Positions 12,668-24,600 of a DNA stretch of 64,000 nt are shown piece by piece. This DNA comes from Bolinopsis microptera. Its lineage: Eukaryota; Ctenophora; Tentaculata; Lobata; Bolinopsidae. Position numbers and translations under genes: made by a program. Position 1 is the stretch's first letter; each line of letters opens with the position of its first letter. The stretch covers positions 7,642,675 through 7,706,674 of the forward strand of contig NC_087078.1 in the NCBI RefSeq assembly GCF_026151205.1, in the 5' to 3' direction. The notes under the pieces were generated by a model. The model had not been told where the DNA came from and made no database searches. It worked only from the letters and a program-made list of their open reading frames with translations.

Positions 12668-15600
12668 GCAGGTTCAGATAAATTCGATTACTTTATTCTG
12701 GGTGGTAGGTATCGGATTCACCGTTGCGTCATGAGAATTTACATTTTGTAATGCAATTATTGATAACAGGTATATGTGGCTGATGAGGACTGTAACAAAT
12801 TAGTTCCGGCTAACTTCAGGGGAGTGTACAATGTATATCCATTGTTTTGCATTTAATAGTGTAGCGTATAGCGTGAGATATTCTGCCTGTACTAATCAAT
12901 ATTGTATTTTTAATGGTAAAAATAAGCACTGATGAATGGGACTCACTCAAATTAAAATATAAGATGACTTAAGTTCAAGTCAAGACTCTCTAACTTATCG
13001 CGTATAATACTCAATTTCCGTGCATATCATATTTAAAAACTAAGGGACCGGATATTTCACGAACACGTCATTCTTAAAATTTGATTTTCCCTCATTCTTC
13101 CAAATTGATTTTCCCTTAAAATAGGGGGGGGGGGGGGGCCAAGTGGATATTTGTAGATATTTGTAGATTAATGTAGAATGGATAATCCACGAAAAAAGTG
13201 GATGACATTCTACAAATTTATACATTTATCTCCAAAAATTCAGTAGAATTTCTGGGCACATATTTGAGTTTACATTTTTTGTAGATAAATGTAGATATTT
13301 GTAGATTATTGTCAATGGATAATTCACGAAAATTCTACAAATTCTACAAATTTATACATTTATCTCCAAAAATTCAGTAGAATTTCTGGGCACATATTTG
13401 AGATATACATTTTTTGTAGATAAATGTAGATATTTGTAGATTATTGTAATGGATAATTCACGAAAAAAGTGGATGACATTATCCAAATATCTACAAATAT
13501 CCACTTGGCCCCCCCCCCCCTAAAATAGAAGCGTACCTCATCTTGTTCCTCAATCAGAAGTAAGGAGTTGATTGAATTTGAGAGACTTTTTGAAGATATA
13601 ACACATAAAAGGTAACTCATTTGTCATACTAAGACCTCAGGAATGTTTTAAAAATTTATTTTCACGCGCTAAAGACTTAAATATAAAAATAAAACTCCGC
13701 ACTCACCTACCAGGCCTTCAGTTTGCTGATACGGCATATTGTTCCTTCCTCAAATGCATTTCAACAATCAATACATCTATCAGCTAGTAGGTGTGGCACA
13801 TAATTTGACTGATTTGGGACCTCTACCGCAACAAACATGATAAACAAGGGACTGAAGCAGATGCCAAATTTAGGCGCAAAGCCTGGTAAGGCAACATTGC
13901 TCCAATTATCACCGCACCCCCAAATACGGAGGTGCTTGTGCGGTATCATCTTGACCGCATTTCATTACGACTGAGACCAAGACTACCAGGATTCAGTGTG
14001 TTCGAATATTTCTGGTACATTTCGAACATTCCCGAGAATTACGCTCGACGAGCATACTTAGACACCAGGAACAGAGTATCGGCAATAGGCATGCTAGTCG
14101 GTATTGGCACTTTTAAGCTTGTAGGAAAAAATGACATGCATTCCGGATGAATTTGGCCTCACTTTGATGTCTTCACACGGATTCTACACAAATCTTTATC
14201 TCCGCCTTTGAGAGAAAATATTTTACAAATTCCATCTCAACGCAAGAATGAAACATGTTGATTAAGCTGAATTAGAAATAATTAGTGCTGCTTGCGAAGT
14301 GCGTGCCGGCAAATTGGCAGACAAATAAACGTCAATTCGGCTATAATCAACTTTTAAACCAACTTTCAGAACAATGTACTCGGCTTAACAGATCCCTTCA
14401 CAGTGGTATGGGGATTTTCTTCAGGATTTTATTGGGGTAAGGGAATTTATCAAGCATAAAATATGCTGATAAAATGTCTGGGATATAACATCATATCATC
14501 ATAGTACGAGAAAAGCTTTCACATTAATTACCGCTACAATCAATTGCAACCAAGCAGATCACTCGATTGACACACTATCTTTGAGTTTCACAGCGTGGAG
14601 ATAGAACAGGATAATATACTGGAACAAAGTTATGTCTAGCTGAAAACAACACGTCCCAAACAAAGGTCACGTGACATTGAAACCATACAAAAATGTCCTC
14701 AATCCTAGTCCAAATAATATAAGGACAGACCCAACCCCACACTTTCCATCATTTGAAGGTCCACCGAGTTGTGTCACGCCGCAACAGAGCAATACAGACT
14801 GTAAGCTAAACAGAAGGGGCAGCAATGGAAGTGTTATAACCGAGGCAATCTTGAATTCCATTACCCAGGAAGCCATGTGATTCCCACAAGAAGATCCAAT
14901 GAATATTTTTAAATTGTCTACCCAACCTAACATCCCACATTGTAGCCCCCCCCCCCCCCCCCCCCCCGGCCCCTGTGGTCCCCCCCCCCCCCCCCCCTCA
15001 GAATAACTATTAACTTACCAGGAGTGACAGGGGTTGAAGCCCCAGTTCCGGGTCCGTAGCCACTGCCTGGATACCCAACACTTCCTGGACTCTGTTGGCT
15101 CAGGTTTATGTTGAGGTTGCTGCCGGGGGTGAGCAAGGAGCTGGACCCACCGAACGCTGATCCGGCTGGTCCTCTGTTCCACGCCAGGTTACCCAGGGAT
15201 CCTGGAGGGAGATGTTGGGTTAGCAGTGATTGAGGTTCAAATATAGAGGTTGGTTTTGGATTTATACTTCGAACTCTGAGATTTGTCGTTTGAAGTCAAA
15301 ATATTATGGCGGTTTTGATATAATATCTTCGTATTTTTGAATCGATTTGTAATGATTTAAAAATCATCTTAGGGATAAATATCTTAGAGATATCAAATTA
15401 ATTTTATATTATTTTCAATAACCTTTCTTTTTTACATTAGTATGAGAGGTCTTTACAAACGCTAACGTCGGCATCATCAGGAAACCAAGAAAACGCTAGA
15501 AACAGCTAAACGGCAACTCAATGAAATTTGGAAAGAAACCAAAATTTAAACGTCAAAATAGGTACAATCTAAAACAAGGAATGATTCCATGCAGGAACTC

Positions 15601-18600
15601 GGCTATGGAAATCAAATTATAGCAGAGCGAACCTTACGTAGAACCAATACAGACAATGATATCTCCAAAACAACCCCAGAAAGGTGAAAATTATTTCAGG
15701 CATTCCACAGCCATTAGACATGTACATACAGCATACTAACATAGCATAACAACCCTAATTTAAATGTCTCCCCGGAATGTTGTCACCGGTAAATGAGTCT
15801 CATTAATCGGTGAGGGGGCTGCCAAAACATGCCTGGTACAAGTCTAGAATAGAAGATACGTGTAATGGAATAGTATTATTAGATAGGCCCGTGTCTAGAT
15901 ATTGGATTTTAGAGATTGTACGTTGGTGACTGAAATTCTAAACCATCGATCAAGGAGGAAACTTTGTGAAGCGGAAATAAGCGGTTATATCTTGTTTGAT
16001 TCCGGATCATATTACAGTAAATTCCGGTGGTTAACGTGAACTCCATTAGCGGGAGATATTAGCTTAATCACTTTAATGAGGATATATGAGGGGAAAAAGC
16101 AATTTTGAAAGGAGGGGTTCGACAAAATTCCGGGAAAATTTAATAATCATTAAGAGCATTCCAGTCGGTTTCTTGTGAGCTTCATTTTCAATTCTAATTA
16201 ATGGAAAAACCAGGTTGAGTTTTTTCGTGTTACTACGCTCCACCGTAAAATTACGATTGAGTATCTGAATCCACAATACATCCTGGTTCATTTCATTCAA
16301 TGTTTTTGGTGTGAAAATGGTGTGCGAGATGGTCACTGAACTTCCTGTGAAGTCATTTGGGCTGGGCAGATTTGGTGTGTTTGCCCTGAAGGGATTACAA
16401 GAAAAGCATGGGAGAACTATTAGTATAATGCAAAAATGCATACGACGGCTGACTAAATCAGTACAAAAGAAATACAGATGACCTAACCAAAATACTTAAA
16501 TTCGATTTAAACTCTCAGGATGTGAACAAATGAACTATACTACATTAATTGCAAATTAGTTAATTAGGGTTACTAATTAAATTCATAGCCCTAATTTAAT
16601 TAAATCCTGCATATTTCTTTCAGGTACTTAAAATGGGTGGGACACAATGGCACTAATAAATATAGATTAAGAGTAGGAAAACAATGCAGGCCGTTGTAAA
16701 CCCAGCATAGAGGTGGTTCTGTTGAAAATACTGCACGCTGCACAGTGAATGACACTGCCATTCCCCATTAACCAAAACGCAAACAATAAACAGGATAGAG
16801 CACAATCAGGTAGCGGATCTCTCCTATACTCGAACAATACGAGATTTCAGAGGAGAGGTTATTATAACTGCAGGTATACACAGAAATCAGAATCTATGGG
16901 AATGTACGAGATTCGTGCCTTTAATTATTGACAGCTAGTGCACTGCTAAGAAAAGAAAAGGAATGCGCCAATTTTCATTGAGATCAAATTCAGCCCCGCT
17001 TTTGCTATGGAATACACCTGTTCACTCGCTCCCACTAAACACACTAAACATCAAATTAAGGTACCAGGGGTATGGTAAACTGATTGCAAATGTTGAAATA
17101 AGGTTAAGATGATGGCTAAGGGAAGTGACTGATCTATTTTAGTAAGCACCTCATCTAATTCTCTTCTCCCTCACAACAGTAAACATGCGCACCAAGTAAT
17201 TGTGGGGTTCTTTGTTGGAGTCCATCAACCTCTACCTGTGTACCGTTCCTTGATTCCTCCCAATTGAGGTTTCATTTTAATTGTGCAACAGTCAAGTTGG
17301 CAGTAGAAATAATCAACATTTGATCAGACATTAGCAGTTACAAAGAAAGATATCAAAGATATAACATTCAATTGAAGATATGACCAAGAGATATCTGTCC
17401 TGCAGAAGGTTTTACAGACAAGTTTGAGCGTGATTTAAACTAAAAAGAAGATTGAATTAGATCACACGTAGGTAGGCTGCAAGGAAAAATTAAATTTAAG
17501 CTTATTATGACGAATAAAACTACAACACTTAGAAAATGGGTGTGGCTTATAGATTGAGCTAGACACTGGATAGATCAAAGTTTTTGGATTTAAAGCTGTT
17601 TTAACCTGGTAATGATATTATATTCAGTAGTAATTACATAATATGCGAAATAAGTGTTATCTATACTGTCGTTTATAAAAATAGTTGTAATTCTTTATAT
17701 TACGTTGTCGATAAAGATCGCATATATATAGATATCGAATTTATTGGCAAGGGAATTATAATATAATTCACATAATTCCCTTGCCAATTAATTCCGATAA
17801 TTGCAATCTTTACTTAATTTACATCTAAGTCAAAATCACATGCAAATTGAACACTACAACGGCCAACGGTGTAGACTGTAGAGCAATGGCTTGTGACTAA
17901 AATTCGCACAAATTATCAGCAATTCACAGTTCACATAACCCAGCATCCTGAACCATTGTGAATAAAATCAAGCCAAACGAAGGCGGCCCTAAAAAGGGCG
18001 GCTTCTACAATCACCTGGACACAATGAAATGGGAGCTGCTACTCCCACTGTCTACACTATATTACTGTCTACCCACTAATCACCACAAATATTTTGACAA
18101 ATACCAAAGTAAATACTGTGTTCGTCACACGAGAAACGTTATGTACGGCGAGATTTGCTTGTCAGTTGAAGTCAGGGGGTCAGGCGAACATTTAACACTT
18201 TAAGATCAACATGCTACACAGGTCTGAGGAAAGGACAGGGTGAACTTTGCTTGTCAGATGTGGCCACAAACAACTCAATTCACACATAAGACCATTGTGT
18301 AATATTACAGTGAATGGTCGCATTACAACAATTAAGTGTCCGAGACGAAAATGTCCACAATTTCAACGTGCTCAGTTTTTTGAACATAGAAATGTAAAGA
18401 ATATTGAAAATGTAGAATAATTTAAAAAATAGAACGTCGATAATTGATCATCTGCACTAGAAGAGAAAAAAAAACAATTCAAATCCACCAAAATACAACA
18501 GCATTCCACCTCTACAAATAAGAATCCACCTTAGCCCCGTAACACTACTCAACGTAAAAGAGCGCAGGCTTCAGAGACAATATGTTTGGAAAGTAGCATA

Positions 18601-21600
18601 ATATAATAACAGCATAAACAAGCATATCATTAGGTTGCTCTCACAGCAGTATTGTTTTAGCAGCTTGTGCCTTGTACTAATTTGTATATTATTCTATAGT
18701 GTGGTAATAATACACTAGCTGCTTATGATTTATCTCTTAACAAGGATCACTATAATATTAGTTAATGGTGTGAAGAATATAATTATAATAGGTACTTTAA
18801 GAAGATGTTTCGAGAAGAATAGAGACTAATAATATGCTTCAAGAAGAGGGTTATTACAATCTTGACAACAACAATCATAAGCGTATTAGATAGGTAAACT
18901 AAGTTTTGATCATTTTGTAAAGTAACTTAATTATGCCACATAAAGCTAAATAGCGTTTGGCTCTTGTAAGATAAAATGTTAACTAAGAACTCGTATTGTA
19001 ATTGGGTAAAACTAGATAAATATCTTTATCCCGTTCTCCGGGAGATAGCCAGACAGTCTAAAATTTTAAAGTAAATCTTAATGAAGAACTGAATAACTAC
19101 CTTATAAACAACCCACTAAAACTAAATAAACTTCTCTATTAAGTTGAATTAAATTAATGAAAAAATAAGGCACAAACCTGCGTCAGAGAGTGGGCCGTCA
19201 TTCTCGCTGTCAGCCCTGCTGAGTTGCCTGCTTCTAAGACTGCCAACACTGGTAGCGGGTGTAAGTGACGGATTGTGTCCGTTATACAGACCAAACCTGG
19301 GGAAGCATTGGGTAATTAGATAATTAGTGATTAATAGGTCGTGATCGGTTGTATGGTTATTGGAATAGGGATGCGACTACAATCTTTGGCAGCCTTATTA
19401 ATGATTATTATATCCAATGCTATAACTAGAATATATTATGACAAAATTCATAAATCAGTCAAAATATTAACCTCGATCATACTTAATTAATTAAGACTTG
19501 TGTGAAATTAAAACCTGTCGTCGCTGACAAACACCCCGATACTCATTCAAAGGACTATTTTTTTTTAAATATCGAGAAATGGTGGAGGACAGATCACGTA
19601 CAGGGTGGGGTCGAGTACAACAGACAAAAAGATTAAATGAATGAGAAAATAAACGCCCAGCCGGTCAACTTATCAAAATGAATAACAGTTGACAATAAGC
19701 ACGGAGAAGATTTCAAATAAAACAATGCTCCTAATGGCGGAAAGACAGCACCGTGAAATGGTACGATGGTAGTCAGATCACGAACGCTAGTAGAACAGAT
19801 ACAATGAGATGAAATGAATAAGAGCTGAGAATGGCGAAAAGTTGGATAAACAATACTCCTAATTTGGAGTTGATAATGATAATGAGCAGGATACCGGACA
19901 AAACAATGCGCATAATATTTCCTCTTCTGCGTTCGTGAGTCATGCATAAAAATATATTCTATTGTCTTTAAAACAATGAAAGTATGGTGGGGTTAACATG
20001 CTTGACTTCCTGGAGTCGCCAATAACCGATCAACTGAGATCAACTGATTTGTTAACATCATTTTGACACAACACAGGTAGTCAAGACTGATCATTGAGAG
20101 CTTTCAGTTGCCTCAAGGTTGAATAATTATACCTATAATAGAAATAGTTACGACCAGTGGATGCCCGGGGCTCAAAAATGGCCCAGAGGGGTCTAACCGG
20201 CCTGTATAAATTAACTGTACCTATCAGAGTGGATGGGGTGTAAACCGTAGAGCAGGATATTATCAGCTACTTCAACAGGGTTACCTTTAGCTCCTGCTTT
20301 GCCAGGGGCTCCTGTTCTGTTAACCTGATTCAAGGTGTTTAGAAACTAGATACTATCAAGAGTTGTACCTTCAGGAACTTGATACTATCAAGAGCTGTTT
20401 CTGAAAATTAATCATAAGGTAATTTAATTTTCACTCCTAAATGATCCGTTTATTTCACATGTGGTTACATTGCTGTTTTCACTGTTTCACCACATTTGCG
20501 CGGCTCACCTCGCCAATGTAAGCATCTAACATCTCATTACTCATATCCTCTGGTCGGTCTATCGTGACGTAGTCATCGTCACTGTCGTAATCATCACCTG
20601 CGGGAGCTCCAAACATCGAGTAACCGTACTGCGGCATCTGACCAGCTGAAATTACATCTCGTTAATTTGTTAATTTATTGGTTTAAACATTCAGATTAGA
20701 TTACATTTTTCTGCGTATTAGATCATCTAATTTGGATGACCCTCAGTATCCAGAAAAGGGTCGTGTTCTTGGTTAAGTCGGCAAATTTATTTTAAAAGGG
20801 TGTGATAATATTCGAATAATGGTGGTGATAGCATTTTAATAATGAAATGAAAGGGTGTGACAATTGTGACGTCGAGTAAATAAGATTCATAAGGTGGTAA
20901 CTGTTACAAGAATATACTGATTCTATTCTGAGAATACCTAAATACCAAAATACTGATCTTATCTTGTTTGTTTACAAATACAGGGTAAAACCAGTTGATA
21001 CAAGTTGCCGTCCTAATACAAGTGTTACCGCCCTAATACAAGTGTTACCGCCCTAATACAAGTGTTGCTTCTCTATAATACTTCATTATAACACGATAGC
21101 CTTTACTTACGCTACCATTCATGTTTTAAACAGTGCTATCTCACAATCTGTCTAAATGTATCAACAAAGATTGAATTCTATGGAATACGATCCACGTCTA
21201 GTAGGTACTAGTAGACAAGCTCGCAGATAATGTTAGCAATACTCAATGGAGACTGACGTGGGAGAATGATGGGAGAATGATGGGAGAATGATGGGAGAAT
21301 GAAGATTCATTGTCTAATAATCTCACCAGGTGGTCTAGAATGTGGTCTAGTAGAATGTGGTCTAGTATGCTCCTCCTCATACGCTCCACGGATAATGTTG
21401 TCTGATATTACATTCATTGCAGCTCAGTATTATTGGGCGGTATTCACAGACCAAATGCCCTATTATACACCCTGTACTGTAACCTATGTAAATAGAAGTC
21501 AGCCTTTGTTACATTATTATACAGGTTATAGGTGTATCCATCAACACATGTTTTAACGGCGATATCAGGAAGCAAGATTTAAGGAAATTGTTTTTCATGA

Positions 21601-24600
21601 TGCAAAAACATTTTACTACAATATCGATGGCTTCGATTGGATGTTCCATTAAAATACTGTCAGTTCAGTACTTGATTTACCGACGAATTCTCACAAATTG
21701 TAAAAACAGTAGGATTATCAACACTACAACAAGACCAACACTAAAGACTACAATACGTCAATGTGACGTACAGAACTTCCAAGTGCCGACTTTGCAAAGT
21801 TAAACAAAATGCTCTCCGGGTATAGAAAATGAGTATGAAATACTACTGTAGTAGTAATATACTATGATACTAATAAAATTCTATAAAGCATGACTCAAAG
21901 TTAAACCAGATGAAAATAGAACCCAGCCACACAAGCCAGAACTCTCTTTACAACAGATGAGAGGAATTAGTTTAAACTTGAGACGAGTTTAAAGAGACGA
22001 TATGCAGTATTTGTCACTAAGGAGGCAGAATTAAGGAATTGCGAGGAGAGTCGACACTAGAATGTCAAAATAACAACTATATAGGAGACTGTTATGTTAA
22101 AGACATGGTGTACATCTTTAGGATCAGAACTGCAGATCTTTGCTTTCTCTCGTCTTCTATCTTAACAATGTGTCCAGGATTGTCCATAATAGTGAAATTA
22201 CAAGCATGAGCAAGAGCTTACATTTTACTGAGATAAATCTAGATACTTGTATTTATGATACTTGTAATTATGATATGTTATATTTGATTTGATGAGGAGA
22301 ATGGCCGTGTAAGTGAGAATTATCACTGTCATGATGTTTGACTGTTTGCCATATCATTGTAATTTCAGATGTAACATTAAAAAATAGCCATCCCAATGTA
22401 CACAATAAACACGTCATTCCTGAGCAATACTCAACACCTTCACCAAAACAAAATATTTCCTTGTGTTTGAGAACTCACCAGTTCCTCTAACGTAGCTGTA
22501 ATCAGGCACGTGACCAGTAGGCGATTTAAGGGTGACACCTGTAGGAGCCTCAGCTGTACTCACTACACCAACTGTACCCCGTCTCTTCAGGGGTGGGGCC
22601 AGCGTCTTCTTTCCTGGTTACAATGGCCATGTCAGCAGGGTTTGGGAGGGTGTTATAGAAATGGGAATTGTGTGGGAAAACAGCGTTGGAAATTGGAATA
22701 TTATGCTGTGGGAAAAGAATGTTCGGGTAAAATTCAATAATGCAACTAATAAAATAGGATTGTGGAATGTATTTAAAGGCTAAAATTACGAGCTATACTC
22801 GTAAACGTATTGAACAGTACTAAGTAGTAAAACCCCAATTTGGGGAATTCAAAATAGTACGTTAAATCGGAGTGTACGGGAAATAGGGGTACGATAAATC
22901 GAGGTTTTACTGTACAGTACAGGGCATATTATTATATATTTTATAGAATGTGAGGTGTACCAGGAATCTTGAACTGATCTATCTCCATCTTGAGCTTATC
23001 ACTGTCATCTTCTGGCTGTTTCTCAAGTGTTCCAATGTACAAGTTATCCATTGTTCCCAGTGTAGGCTGACCATACTCGTCTACTGTGAACTCTTCTCCT
23101 GAGGTGTGATAATGTATCAGCTATTGATTGAACATTTATCAGAGGGGTTGAAGTAAGTAAGGATATCATGGAAGTGTTGATCTTTGTAATTGTCGCTAAT
23201 GATAATCAAGTAAATCTTTCGGGAATTTTTCTAGAGTTATTTTAGGAATTTTCATGAAATTTAGTGATCTAGGGATCGGCCAACTGTAGACAGCCTAAGA
23301 TTAGGGCTGCTTTCTAGTGCTTCAGCTGATACTGCTATCATTTCCTAACAATAGGAATTCCTGCAGTTTATCACGTATCAATAGGTTCGTTAAAACCTGT
23401 TTAATGACGTCATTTTTCTTTGGACGTGATGCTATCAGTGCGTAACGTTATCTATTATTTAATACGTAGTGCTGTCTCGTACTTCATGTTTTTGATTAAA
23501 CTTGATGCACTGGTGGTCTCTAGATACGGTTTAATGATGATTGGCTCGATGTTTGTCCATGGTAAACTGATTAAACACTTAACAGACTTTCTTCAGACAA
23601 AAGATTTCCCAAACTTCGTGTCATGCGTTTCGGTACAGAAAAAAGCATAACACCTCGACATTGACTGTAAACGAAGTGGTATCTTAAAAGTAATTTTCTA
23701 GAAATACACGATATTCCAGTCTCCCCTCTAATCGTGTCAAATACTTGACTCATAAAATATTATCCAGAATATTTATGCAGTGATATAATAAATATCTCAC
23801 ATTCTACATATCCCATATCTCCTTGCAGCTCACCGCCCGCGCCCTATATAATGACACCACCTAAAAACCCTGATTTTCCAAACACATTAGTAATTACACA
23901 CAAAAACTTCGTGTAACCCAACTCATACCCCCAAAAACACAACCCCAGACGCTACTTTTAACCTAGTCGCCCGTAACCTGCAACCTTACCAACCTCCCTC
24001 TCCCTCCAAGATGACTTAACCTTCCCCCAGACGTACATCAGGGTAGAATCCAGGGTGAAATGTTTACTTTTTGGAAAGGTATAACAGCCGAGCTTGTCAT
24101 CGCCCTGTTAAAAGCCTGTCGTCAGAACGTGCCACGTGATCTGTTGTGTATTGGGAGTGACTAAAGTGACTTCAGAAGTTAGGGTAAACTGTCTCGCTTG
24201 CTGTTACTTACAGGGTTTTCAGGTTCAAATTTCACCTACATTTCACTCACAATTCTCATAGCTTGACTATTAAAACTCCCTTGTAGTCAATTTGAAGTCT
24301 AGCTAGGTGCCTTTTTTTAACGGTCAATAATAAGGTATAAGTTTACAAGTCAGTATTCTGGCTTACCAACCAGTATTCTGTTCTACATGGAGTAATCAGA
24401 CAATATAATAGAAATCGTGTAAATCTATAAATCATGTAAAGGTGGTGTCTGGTGTTTTGTCATTAGTTAGGGTTGATCATGTGAGGGAGGGAAAGATGGC
24501 GATTCAATTAATTGGTACCGAATCAATAATAATTGTGTAATAATTGTGAGTGTAGATGTTTATTATTCACTCATCATCGAATGAACGTGACTCATTATCG

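Larger units (their letters stand above)
12362..13706. other. Promoter-proximal and intron sequence
   Basis: Holds the TATA box, the CT microsatellite and a hAT-like MITE; otherwise AT-rich with no exon. Confidence 0.5.

Noticed and set aside
14671-14880. Plus-strand 70-codon frame with a protein-like look
   Set aside because: No splice, promoter or repeat support; lies in an intron of the minus-strand gene.
16073-16441. 122-codon minus-strand frame
   Set aside because: No motif, no splice partners in the LIM gene, AT-driven composition.
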